Below are positions 1 through 11,619 of a stretch of 64,000 bases of DNA, one piece after another. A program made the position numbers and the translations under genes. The notes under the pieces were generated by a model. It saw nothing but the letters and a program-made list of their open reading frames with translations. It was not told the DNA's origin and did no database searches. Source of the DNA: Erpobdella octoculata. Lineage: Eukaryota > Annelida > Clitellata > Hirudinida > Erpobdellidae. The stretch spans positions 19,144,977 through 19,208,976 of the forward strand of contig OZ022242.1 of assembly GCA_963978895.1 (NCBI GenBank), read 5' to 3'. The number at the start of each line of letters is the position of its first letter. The first letter of the stretch is position 1.

Positions 1-420
1 GCCCTTTTACCAACATCAGACAAGTTTTTAGATGTCAACGACCTTAAACCGTTGACGCAACTGCTAAAACAAGACAGGCATGACGATGTTGAAAAATATA
101 TTGCAGACGAGGCTCTCATTACAAGTAGGTTTCTAAAAAACAAATTTCAACCAGGCTACAGTCTCCAGGAAATGATGGATTTTATGCTGGACTATAAAGA
201 TGCATTTCCTACTATAAATTGGCACTATTCAGCTGCAATGACTCTCGGCATCTCGATTGCCACTTGTAAAAATTCATTTTATTGTCTAACACGAGTACTA
301 CAACCACAGAGAAGATCAATGTCCCATGAGAGAAAAAGCAAACTTGTACTTCTGGCATTTGAAAAATCGCTCTGTAAAGCAATTGATATGGATACCTATC
401 AAATACCAAGAATGCAATAA
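1..420 (+). CDS. hAT-family transposase, C-terminal fragment (open at window edge)
   Basis: The frame is open from base 1 to the TAA at 418-420, so the gene starts outside the window. The end of the protein resembles the C-terminal hAT dimerisation region found in hAT transposases and ZMYM-like domesticated relatives. In that region a conserved block with a small residue, Ser-Phe and a Leu (here NSFYCLTRV) is followed by an 'RRSMSHERKSKLVLLAFEK' type helix. No catalytic residues are visible because they lie upstream. A hAT transposase cuts and pastes its own element. The last codons lie inside an inverted repeat (see 395-1050), which suggests that the 3' end of the element is rearranged. It could instead be a domesticated hAT gene; the remaining frame is undamaged, so I cannot call it a pseudogene. 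Confidence 0.6.
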   Translation, partial: ALLPTSDKFLDVNDLKPLTQLLKQDRHDDVEKYIADEALITSRFLKNKFQPGYSLQEMMDFMLDYKDAFPTINWHYSAAMTLGISIATCKNSFYCLTRVLQPQRRSMSHERKSKLVLLAFEKSLCKAIDMDTYQIPRMQ

Positions 421-1050
421 AATAAAATCGGATTCAAATAATTGTCTTGACAATGATCAAACCATATTATAATGAAATGGACTTTTTAGTTTAGTTTCTC
501 ATTTCAAGTAACTAAACATCCATTCCTGTTTTACACATGAAAATTGTCATGAGTTTCATAATCAGTGCTTGGACGTAGTCTTAAAATATTATAATAACTT
601 TAATCTTACAGTTTTAGAACAGAGAAAGAAGCTAATTCAGTTTAGCTGACAAACTTTGGCTTTTGATTTTTGAATGACTCTCAATAATTAAAACTATTTT
701 CATAATTTAGTATTTTTTAGTGCTAGTCTGACACTGCAATACTATTGACCCCAATATTCTGAACTGATTAATTCAAAGAAATAATTTAAAGCTTACTGTC
801 AAACCACACAATCTTTTCAACAATATAAGTTTAATGATAGACTTGATATATAATCTAATCTTCTATTTAGATTGTTTAGAAACTGATGACAAGTTTTATG
901 GGTAACACATGAATGGATGTTTAGTAAGTATTAGTAACTTAAAATGAGAAAGTAAACTAAATAGTACATTTTATTATAATGTGGTTTGATCTTTGTCAAA
1001 ACAAATATTTAAATCCAATTTTATTTTATTGATTTTTTGGCATTTGATAC
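395..1050. repeat. Fold-back: imperfect inverted repeat at the 3' end of the hAT gene
   Basis: Bases about 395-565 match the reverse complement of about 880-1050 over roughly 150 bp with scattered mismatches. Shared blocks include AAACATCCATTC, GATCAAACCA and AATAAAATAAAAT. The left arm contains the last codons and stop of the hAT frame; the right arm carries a mutated antisense copy. The 300-bp spacer shows no gene. Confidence 0.7.
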
Positions 1051-1944
1051 AGATTTACAAGTTTTTATCAAAAATAAAATAAGTAAGTTATTGTATTGTG
1101 GACTATAACGGTTGTCTTAATCAATAATTAAATTTGGAAAATTTGATTCAGTGCTGTCATCCCAGTGGTGTGCCATGCACGCATCAAAAATCAAGATTGT
1201 GGATAACAACAAGCATACTGTTATTTGACAAAATTGCCTGTGGAAATTGTTAATTTTTGTTATTACGAGCAACATATTGCAACTCTTAAAAAATCTAAAA
1301 TTAAATAATAGGATATCCAAAATTGGATGCCATTTTTTTGTCAAATGCTACAAAATGCTTTGGCGAATCTCCTTATCGCGAGGGGCTTCGCACCTGCGGC
1401 GCTCGCGGTCAGGCTTCTTCGGTGCCTTCGTTCATCAGTAGCCCCCCTACTAATTTCCATAGCCCCCCCCACTCACTAAATCCTGGCTACGGGCCTGAGC
1501 AGAACCGATTTGTAAATCTGGCTATAATGAGCACAGTATCAGATATACTGCACAAATTGAAACTCAGTGGCCTCATCAACAGCTTTGCCGCTCACAAATC
1601 AAGAAAAGTGTTTAAACCATAATGATTATAAGGGATGTCACGGATACCCGGCCAGAGCCCAAAGTTCGGTACTGTTCGGTCTTTTTTGGACACCGAAACT
1701 CAAACTTTTTTAAAACGTGAAACCCGAACCCAAATTTTGAAAAAATTGAAGTCCAAACCAGAACTTTCTAAAAGAAAAAAAACTTGAACATGTCCCAAGC
1801 CCGGTGTTTTTATGCAGTATTTCTTAACTTAAAGTAATCAATTTACAATTATGTTACTAGATTGTGGTGTATGCAATAAAGGGAGTTCGTAAGAGGGCCT
1901 GCTTTTGGAGTTGGCCCCAGGTCTCTCACCATTTTTCATGGGTG
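1051..1944. other. Intergenic repeat debris
   Basis: A GC-rich patch (about 1360-1510) and a degraded segment (about 1636-1800) stand out from the AT-rich background and look like transposon remnants. Their open frames are short and match no family I recognise. I see no gene. Confidence 0.35.
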
Positions 1945-2312
1945 GAATGAGTCCATCATAGACTTATACTATATATCTAGACATGCAATGCATGCAAATT
2001 GCGCGATGCAAGTTAAGATGGCATTTTCACTAGGGCCAAGGCTGGGTATAAAGAAATATATCCTGATTCACTTGACCAATTCATTTTTTTTATTAAAATA
2101 TTTGAAACAAATATTTTGGTAATTTTAAAATAAAAAAAAACTTTCTAAAGATTGCTGTGCTTGTGGTATAAACCTAAAACGCATTGATCACGTGGTACTA
2201 GGGCCATACAATTTTGCTTTGATTTAATTGTCCTCGCTACCATAAGCACATACGATGCATTGCGTGTCTAGGTATATATAGTATAAATCTATGGAGTCCA
2301 TGAGCCCAAAAG
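1945..2312. mobile_element. MITE-like element with ~45-bp terminal inverted repeats
   Basis: The left end (about 1945-2000) and the reverse complement of the right end (about 2245-2312) share TTATACTATATAT, TAGACA/TAGACAC and GCAATGCAT with small indels. The ~370-bp body has no coding frame. I could not find a clear target-site duplication, so the superfamily is open. Confidence 0.6.
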
Positions 2313-2806
2313 TCAAAGAGGTCATATAAGTTTCAAGTGAATTTTTTATTAAATTTATTTGTTGATAAAAATATATGTTTTTATAAAAGTAACTATGACT
2401 AGCGCCCTCCCGTCATCAGCTATTTTTGTGAAAAAAGTGTAATGCGGTTTAGAGAAATTTGACAAAAATACCTCCCTTTTCCCCGTCATCAATTATTTTG
2501 GAAGAAAAATGTGTATATAAGGTTTAGAAAACTTTTGGAAAAATAGCCACAAATACCAACAACCTCTCCACCGGTCATCAGCCATTCTGAGAAAATTTTT
2601 TTTCAAAGGTCCCAGCCAGCCCGAGTTGTTACGCCACTGCCTCCAAGCCTCCCACACGCATTGTCCGACTCTGTATCGGAATAATCGAAATCTGCCAAAC
2701 CTTTCATTATACCAGAACTGTGAAGGTGGCAAAGATAGTATACTCATTTTACCAGCTAATAAAAAAACTGATTTGATGCGTCTTGAACCCACATCTTGTC
2801 TTGTAG

Positions 2807-3137
2807 GCACCGTAGCACAGTGGTGAAAGCAGTTATGCTATCATCCTGCCGTCGTGGGTTCAAATCTCAGTCACGGCGAGGCGTAATTCCGTTGAGCAAG
2901 GAATTCACTTACACTGCTCAGGCCAACTCAGCCTTTCATCCTTCACTGGTCGATGAATGAGTACCAGTTTCACAACTGGGATGTAATAGGGTTCGGGGCA
3001 TTCCGATTTCGGAGACACGTGCGGGTGGCAGGTAACACTGTGTGATCCCATATGCACTAGCAGTTCCCGGCGCTGCTGGGGTATTAATTGATATACTAAG
3101 TAGCGCCCTAATGTTATACATTTACATTTACATTTCA
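2807..3137 (+). mobile_element. tRNA-derived SINE, family 1
   Basis: The head resembles a tRNA gene: a box A-like TAGCACAGTGG near 2813 and a box B-like GGTTCAAATCT near 2858. After it comes a core with GAGCAAGGAATTCACTTAC, then a unique body and a tail of repeated ACATTT. The order (RNA polymerase III promoter, core, simple-repeat tail) is that of a SINE. It codes for nothing. The core is shared with the second SINE family at 46068, 51757 and 52935. Confidence 0.75.
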
Positions 3138-3817
3138 CATCGTGAGTCGGGCGCATGATCGCTCAGTTACAATTTCGATGTCACAAACTTATCCTAGCTA
3201 TATTCAACACATGTGTAATCATTTCTGGCTAGAATTAAAATAAAATAATTTATAATAAATTAAATGTTACTAAAAGGTACCCACTCAGATTAATTTTTAG
3301 ACCGGAAAAAATATTTGTAGAACACAACACTGTTTAGTAAGACAATCTATTTTGCTTCGGGTGGATCGGCTGCTGAATTAAAGAGCATTTAAATTGCAAA
3401 TTCAAAACATGTGGGTGATATATGTTGTTTTCTTTAGCTAGGAAAATAAAAACTTGTATATATGGTGTTCATTTTTCATTATGACATACAAACACAAAAC
3501 AAAGATAATAACAAACAGAATCAGGCAGGGTAATGCAGAATGCAGATTATTTAATTCTTATGTACTGATAAGATAATGAGATAATGTTCATATTTTTGAA
3601 TGCAGATCAATTAGTTACTAATTATTAGTAATTATTAGTATGTATAAAATAAGATAAGATCTCCGTGGGGATTATTATTTAGAAAACTTATTGGAGATAA
3701 ATGCAAAAAGAGGTTATTTTCTTGAATGGAGGGGTATCTTTTTATTGAGTTTATTCAGAACCGGCGAGTATGTTAAATTATTACTATTTCTTTTGCAAAA
3801 TAGAAAAAGATTCAACA
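3138..3817. other. Upstream region of the G alpha-o gene
   Basis: AT-rich sequence between the SINE tail and the first coding exon. It should hold the promoter and 5' UTR. No TATA box or initiator could be singled out among the AT-rich runs. Confidence 0.3.
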
Positions 3818-5359
3818 ATGGGTTGCAGTGTGAGCTCAGAAGAAAAAATAGCACAAGAGAGGAACAAGGTTATTGATAAAGCTTTGAAACAAGATGGAAT
3901 TCAGGCTGCAAAAGATATTAAATTACTTCTTCTTGGTAAGACATTTGTTTTGTTTATGTTATTATAAATTTAGCAAGAAGCTCTTCTACAGAAAGAAATG
4001 GAGCAGTTTGAATGCACCTACTCCCTATTCCCAACTAAATGAAAATAAGGACTACTAAGGTCTCATGAGGTCAAGCATTTTGTATCAACTAGAATGCACC
4101 TACTCCCTATTCCCAACTAAATGAAAATAAGGACTACTAAGGTCTCATGAGGTCAAGCATTTTGTATCAACTAGAATGAGGATAAGGACTGATCTGAGAC
4201 CACTGACTGTAAAATCTAATTCAATTTTTTTAAACTGTTGTTGAATAAAACTTTCTTTGGTCTTTGTGAACCAACCTGGTTTTCCAGTTATATTACTGAC
4301 TACAATTGGTTTAGTATTATATTGTTTGTACAGATAAATGTAAGCTTCTTTTTTATTAGATGGTTAGCAGCTGTGTGCAATTAAGCAATACAAACTTTTA
4401 TTATAGAAAATAATAACTTCTATTATAGAATATAAAGAATTTTTTGTATTTTTGTCTATTTTTATCAACCGAATGCAATCAGGTGCTGGTGAATCAGGAA
4501 AGAGCACAATAGTGAAACAGATGAGGTTAGTTCTTTTTTATCCCGCAACAACAATCTATCGGAGAATGGTTTGGTTGATATGTTCGTTTCAATCAGGATA
4601 ATTCACGAAGGAGGTTTTACAAGTGAGGACAACAGGCAGTGTAGGCCCGTCGTGTTTAGTAACACTATCCAGTCTATGGTTGCCATTGTTAGAGCTATGA
4701 AATTTCTAGAAATACCCTATGAGGATCCTAGTTTGGAGGTGGGTGGGTGTGACCTTTACCTTGTCTCTTTGTGTTGGATTCCATCATTATCATTGTCATC
4801 AACACGAATTGCAGCTCGACTCCAGAATAGTGACGGACACTTTGCTGAAGATGGAAGACACAGAACCTTTTTCAGATGAACTGCTACGTACGATGAAGAG
4901 GCTTTGGTCGGATGCCGGTGTGCAACAGTGTTTCGCAAGGTCAAACGAGTTCCAACTCAATGATTCGGCAAGATAGTAAGAAAAAATTTTATACTTACAG
5001 TGGTGGTAATTATAATAATGTATGTTGTGATGGTCATAATTATTAGTGTGAGAAAGGAGTGTGTTGTGATGTTGGTAAGAAAGGTGGGCAGGTAGCTGAT
5101 TTTATTTTTACCTACTATATTTTCATGAACTGTTTTTTTGTCACATTTATTATAATAATTTGTGTCAATGAGTCATCATATATTGAAATAATAATTAAAA
5201 AAAAAACAATGTTTTTATTATAAACTAGAGTTTGGTTGGCACAAGCACCTGTCTTTTTTTTTAATCTAGGCTAGATAATTATGAAATAATTAAATAACAC
5301 CCATGCTGAATTTACCCAATAATCAACAGGTGAGATTCTACACACACACACACACACGC

Positions 5360-5397
<38 letters not shown>

Positions 5398-8184
5398 ACA
5401 CACACATATACACAACTATATAAACAATTCAACAAGTTCAGAAAAAAATTTGACTACACTATAAAAACATACACACACTGACTATTTTCAACTTATTCCA
5501 TAAAAATTAACTCAACTCTAACCAATAAACAAAGTAATTCACAAGCTATTAACAACTCAGAAAACATTATATAAAAAGATGTTGAAAATCATTGCTAGAC
5601 AGCTTGTTGATTACATAAGGATGAGTCAGCGTTCAAGACCCAGTGAGTGAGTGAGTGAGCGAGGCTGGGACATTACATAAGTAGATACTTTAATTGAAAA
5701 ATCAATTCTTTTGCTTTCTTTGAATGAACTTGTAAACTTTATTTCTTTGAGGAAAATTTGTAATGTTTAAGTCCTCTTTATATTAACTCCACCTTGTCTG
5801 CTTGCTTGCTTGCTTGCTTGAGCCGTACGTTGAGACCCTTTGACGTTTACAAAAAAACAAACTTTCCTATATCCAATCATGCTGCCATTTTATGGCTTTA
5901 TTTGTCGTCATGCACTGAACATTTTTATTGAATTTGCAGATCGATTGAGCAAAATTTGAATGAAATATAAAATACAAATTTAAAAAATTACAAAAACTTA
6001 CAAATTTGTAGAGAGAAATAAATGGTTCAATAGTTTTTAAGTTGTTTAAAAGCGATATTTAATTTTTTAATTTAAAAATTTATAATAAAATATTTGTTTA
6101 TTCTATATTGATTCAAAAGTTTCAGATATTTTCAATTCTCACATACTGCACACATCAAGTACTTAGTCAATGTTTTCCTATTTTATAGACTTACTATCAT
6201 TAAAAATAATTTGCAAGTAATTATTAACCACCTAATTGCAAAATTATAAAAAAATTAAAAAAAACAAAGTTTTTTATGGTTCACTTGTTAGAAATTTCAA
6301 TTAAGTTTTTTAATTACAAATAATTTTTTATGGTAATCAAATATTGATCTGAAAAATTAAGCTTGGCTCGATCACTGCAAGTATGTTTTTAAGCATCAAA
6401 AGATTCCGCCTCATTCAATCGAGCAAACACAGTGAAGTTAATTTAAGGGATTTGATGATATTATTCGTTAGAATAGAACCACCGTGTATCCTCCTGTGCG
6501 TGTCGTAAAAGGCGACTAAAGGAAGGTTCACAGGAAGGGCATCCGGGTAAAACTTTGCTCCAAATTCCATATGGGTAACAAAACAAAGAATTTCATGCCG
6601 GCTCGGACGTCGCCCGGTTAAACAAGGTCCGCGCTTCCTTTTCTGGGCCTAGACGGAAGTGAAAAGTTAGCTATGGGCTTGAAGAAGAATTTATGAGCTT
6701 GGCCTGAAGCGACAGTCTGCCCTGTATCGTGACTTATGGAGGGGCCTGATATGGAAAAAACGTTCAACCCTAGCATAGCGTGGAATAGGGACGTTTCGAA
6801 AATAAATGATGATGATGATGATGATGATGATTATTGAACAATGATTAATTTGTTTTTATATCAATAAATCAAATTAAAAAGTTATTTTAAAGAAATTTTT
6901 TAAGGTTTTCAAAATTTGAATTTAGCTTCCTGGAAAGCTTGGAAAGAATCGGTTCAAAAGATTATTTTCCTACTGAGCAGGATATTCTAAGGATCAGAGT
7001 CAAGACAACGGGAATTGTTGAAGTTCACTTCAATTTTAAGAATCTTAATTTCAAGTTGGTATCATTTATTTGTACATTGGTGCTGATGATCTGTTGTTTG
7101 GATTTCACGGTTGGTACCATTTATTTGTACATTGGTGCTAATGATCTGTTGTTTGGATTTCATATGATTAATTGGCTTCTTTATTCACTGATTGCTTTCA
7201 GGGCTTATTTAATAAAATTCACTTATTATTATTATCTATTAATTTATCAGTTTTCATGGGTTTATTTGTGCATGCTCATTAAGTCATCAGTTTATTCATT
7301 TTCTTTTTCAGGCTGTTTGATGTGGGAGGTCAAAGATCAGAAAGGAAAAAGTGGATTCATTGTTTCGAAGACGTAACTGCCATCATCTTCTGTGTTGCCA
7401 TGAGTGAGTACGACCAAGTTCTGCATGAGGATGAGACCACGGTAAGTATGAATGGAAGTTTTGTATTTTTATTCAAATTTATATAATATAATAACTTAGA
7501 ATTTTTATGTTTTGGTTTATTGAATTTCCTTATTTCTGAGTCATTATTCTTTTTTGTGTGTTTTTTTTTATTTGTTGATTTTAATATCTATTGGAACATT
7601 TTAATCTCGCCAAACTTTAATCTTTTCTTCTCCATCAATCTCATTTCATTGCCACTTTTATTTGTTTCCATCGATTTTCCTTTTACTCCTTCTATCCATC
7701 CATCAATTCGTTCATTCATCAATTTTTTTCCACTTCAGAATCGAATGCAGGAGAGTTTGAAATTGTTTGAGAACATATGTAACAACAAGTGGTTCACAGA
7801 CACTTCCATCATTTTGTTCCTTAACAAGAAAGATCTCTTCGAGGAGAAGATTATCAAGTCGCCGCTCACTATCTGTTTCAGAGAGTACACAGGTTGTATA
7901 GCTGGTGTTTCTTATTTACTGATTTAATCGAGTAGCTTATTTTTTTTTTATAAAATCATCATCGTTCCTACTAACTTTCTCGATTCATGCTTACAGGCAG
8001 GCAAACATATGACGAAGCTGCTGCCTACATTCAGCTGCAGTTTGAATCAAAGAACAAAAGCACAAACAAAGAAGTCTACTGCCACCAGACTTGTGCCACA
8101 GACACCACCAACATCCAGTTCGTCTTTGACGCAGTCACGGATGTCATCATTGCTAACAACCTCAAAGGTTGTGGCCTTTACTGA
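3818..8184 (+). CDS. GNAO1-like: Guanine nucleotide-binding protein G(o) subunit alpha
   Basis: Eight exons: 3818-3935, 4483-4525, 4597-4738, 4815-4975, 6926-7054, 7312-7441, 7739-7892, 7997-8184. They join to 1065 nt, 354 aa plus stop, exactly the usual G alpha-o length. All introns are GT-AG and the phases agree. The membrane-bound GTPase relays signals from G protein-coupled receptors. Visible motifs: MGC start (Gly2 myristoylation, Cys3 palmitoylation), P-loop GAGESGKST (aa 40-48), switch I Arg179 and Thr182, switch II DVGGQ with catalytic Gln205, NKKD (270-273), TCAT. The C-terminus GCGLY marks the o class rather than Gi, and Cys351 is the known pertussis toxin ADP-ribosylation site. The least conserved stretch is the start of exon 4, in the helical domain. 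Intron 4 (1950 bp) holds most repeats; introns 2 and 3 are only 71 and 76 bp. Confidence 0.96.
4011..4174. repeat. 82-bp tandem duplication in G alpha-o intron 1
   Basis: Two near-identical 82-bp units (from 4011 and from 4093) lie end to end, followed by a partial third beginning GAATGAGGATAAGGAC. There is no coding content. Confidence 0.85.
5341..5405. repeat. (CA)n microsatellite
   Basis: A CA-dinucleotide run with a few CG interruptions in G alpha-o intron 4. Confidence 0.9.
5930..6345 (+). repeat. Unclassified interspersed repeat, copy 1
   Basis: AT-rich ~400-bp block that recurs diverged at about 24000-24240, 53070-53460 and, reversed, 41000-41140. Shared landmarks are GCGATATTTAATTTTTTAAT, CATATTGATTCAAAAG and TTATAGACTTA. 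It lies in G alpha-o intron 4. Confidence 0.6.
6475..6836 (+). mobile_element. Non-LTR element 3' end or SINE with (TGA)n tail
   Basis: A GC-richer block begins near GTGTCGTAAAAGGCGACTAA and ends in a (TGATGA)n microsatellite at 6812-6836. A simple-repeat end of this kind is usual for the 3' tail of RTE/CR1-type LINEs and their SINE partners. It has no coding frame and is inserted in G alpha-o intron 4. Confidence 0.5.
7055..7163. repeat. 55-bp tandem duplication spanning a splice donor
   Basis: Two ~55-bp units start right at the intron 5 donor. Each begins GTTGGTA, so the second unit carries a decoy donor at about 7110. Confidence 0.8.
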
Positions 8185-8465
8185 TGCTTGACACAATCAG
8201 GTTTTAAAATCTGACCTTAATTACACCTTGAAAAGTTTTAATTTGATCAGTTAGACCCTACTCTCTGAAATTTTTTCCCCTCCCCCTTAGGCCTTTATAG
8301 GTCGGTCGTTTGAGCGTTAAGTCGTTCATCATCTTATTATTATTGTTGTTTTATTTATTTTTTATTTAACCTGGTTTTTTGACCCGGTTTGTCAATCTTC
8401 ACTTGGATCTACTTTGTATGTGTGCACGTTCAAAAAGTTAATCTCTTTTTGTGTCACTGTTGACT

Positions 8466-8592
<127 letters not shown>

Positions 8593-10426
8593 CAATATGT
8601 TTATTATCGACATCTGGTCAGTTTTATGTTTATGTATGTGTTTTCTCCATCCACCGTTGTAGCCAGAGATGACATACATTTCTGTGATTGGTGGACAATG
8701 TCTTTAAAAACTTGATGTTTTTCCTTCTTCGGAAACAAACTTGCATTACTTTTTTATTGGTGTTTATAAAAATGACTTTGTGTTTTCTAGTTATTAGTTA
8801 ATCTGGTCTCAATTTCATGAGATGATGATGATGTTTCTGTTTGAAATCACTTGTAAGCCAGTTTGTTATTATTTGTTCTTAAAAAGAGGTAATTTCTTGT
8901 TTATTTATTTTATTATTATGAATGGTAATACTGGTGTCAGATCCATTTGTCTTATCATTTATGTTATTGTTTTGTTTATGTGCTTTATTTGTGATGACCA
9001 TTTCTTAACGTATTTATTTGATGAAATCGTGCTATTAATAACAAATGTTTGTAAAACAAAATCTGTTTATTTACTTTAATTATTATTTAATTGTATAATT
9101 ATAAAATCAACATTTGTTTTAATCTGAGAATACTTTATAAAACAAAATCATATGTTTGTGAATGCCTGTTTTTTGGGTTTTTTTTCAATTGTTTTCTTAT
9201 TAAGGGCCAAAGACAATAATTTTGTATATACAAACCACAATATATCTCTGGTCCATCTAAGTTTCTAAATTGTAATAGAATTTGTTTTTGTGAACGTATA
9301 GTTCAATGTTAAGAAAATGGTGGTTTGTAAATAAATATTAATGCTTTTGAAACAAATTTTATATAATTATTTTTCCTTGTGACTAAATTCTGTTTTATTA
9401 TTGTAATTCTCGTAATTGTACATGGGATGTGCTTTAAGTATATTTTGATGGTTTTTGTGTGTTTTCCATGTGATTTCTGTTTTGACTAAACAATTTCTCC
9501 TGAAAGAGCCATTGAAAAGCTTCGATTGGTGTTTGATTTGAATTTGCCATTTTTCATGTTTTTAAAACTTTGTTAATGTTTTATAATCATTTTATGTTTA
9601 TAATCATTTTTTAAAAATTTCTGATTATATAAATATCTAATAATTGCTTACAGGTTTTTTTCTAAATGTGTTATGTTTTGATGATTTAAAAGGCTGCTTA
9701 AGTTTATTGAACTTGTAAAGATTCAGCTGCATTAAGCACTTAATAATTTTAACATTTTTTTTTATTGTAATAGCGTTGTTGTTTTGTTTGCTGATTGTCG
9801 TAGTCGTCACTTATGACATTTTTTCATCAATCTCTCAATAGCAAGGAATCTCTGAGTCGTAATATTTTCGTTTTTTTCCATAGAAGCTATTTATTTTGTT
9901 CTTTTTTAAATTTAGTTTATTTGAATACATTATTTTAATTTATTTATAAATTTGTTTTAAACTGGTTATTTCGTATTTTGTTGATGTTACTCTTAAAGCA
10001 TCTGGTCACATCTTGATTCGACTGTTTCTTCACATATTTGTTTTGATGATTTATTATAGGCTACTAAAATATTCTTTATTTTATTCAACATAAATTTTTT
10101 AATGTTTTCAATCTCATAAAATGAAGATTTTTTCTTTTGGATTTTTTGAAGTCTGGATAAAAAATGCACGTTCATAAGGTATTTTAACTGCTTATACCCT
10201 TGTTGTTATATGAGACAACTGTTGTCATCTAGTAGGATTTTATTTCGCAAGTCAGATTTAGTATTGCATCTTTCGTCATCTTAAATTTAGAATTTTTTTT
10301 ATTTACTATAATTCTATCTCATTAGTTATCAGCATACCTGCTGTGTATACAAATGATTTCAAACAATTTCTTCTGAAGATAGTTACTTGCAAGAGTTTTC
10401 AAGTCATCAAATAATTTTTTTGTCAA

Positions 10427-10547
<121 letters not shown>

Positions 10548-10883
10548 GTGTGCCAGTTCATTTTATATCGTTCTTCAAGGTTCTCATTTCAGCAACTTCT
10601 CTTCTGCATTTCACTTTTATTTTATAATTATCAGTATAATTGATTCTCGTTCAATTGAGTAATTCAGTTTAAATAATTGGTTATTTTAAATCGTTTTATT
10701 CATAAATTCTATTTATCTAAGTGTTTATTTAAAGCAATTTAAATTTTTAATTAAATTACTTAAAATTTATTATAAACCATTTCTTTAATTATTTTATTTA
10801 ATTAAACTTTTTTAAGAAATTTATATAACAATTCGTAACTCTTAATGAATGTGAATGTTTATAATCGTAGACGATTGAGAATT

Positions 10884-11045
10884 TTTTTATATGTGTAAAA
10901 TTGTTACTTTTTTCATATGTGTAAAATTGTTACTTTTTTTATATGTGTAAAATTGTTACTTTTTTTATATGTGTAAAATTGTTACTTTTTTTATATGTGT
11001 AAAATTGTTACTTTTTTTATATGTGTAAAATTGTTACTTTTTTTA
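10884..11045. repeat. 26-bp tandem repeat, six copies
   Basis: The unit contains ATATGTGTAAAATTGTTAC plus a T-run. The period is exactly 26, judged from the GTAAAA at 10895, 10921 and 10947. Confidence 0.9.
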
Positions 11046-11619
11046 GGTTTTGTCCAATTATGTTTAAGAGTTTAACTATTAATCAATTAATTATTTGATT
11101 GGAAAGGTTAACATATTTATTTAAAATTTAATGCAGATTTTAATGACTTTTCTCCAAAATATTAGATGTGGTGGTGATGATGATGTTAACTTGTTTAAAA
11201 TTTGCAGTTTGATTTTATTATTTGTAGAGGTATTTAAATTTTGAATTTAATTTGATGTGAACTGCTTTGTTTATTTAATCTATAATCAACCAATTAAGTG
11301 TATCTTCAAACCCGATCATGGAGCGATGATTGCCAAATTTCGTTCAAATTGGTCCAGCAGTTTTGATTTGCTTAAAAGACAAACAGTCATTTCCATATAT
11401 ATATATATATATATATATATATTCCGCAGCTTATGCACAAACAGTGATGGGTAAGTTATACCCAGCAGTGAAAAGCTTAAAACACATTTTTATAGGTCAC
11501 AATTTTAACCTAAAAATGCTAAAATATTGAATTAAGGTAATTCTAACATCATTACTTGATAATAGTTTATAGGTCTTTGTACAAGGTGTTTTAAAATTAA
11601 TATATCAGTATATGTAATA

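Noticed and set aside
7520..7927. 135-aa open frame as a separate gene
   Set aside because: It is G alpha-o intron 6 plus exon 7 read through without splicing.
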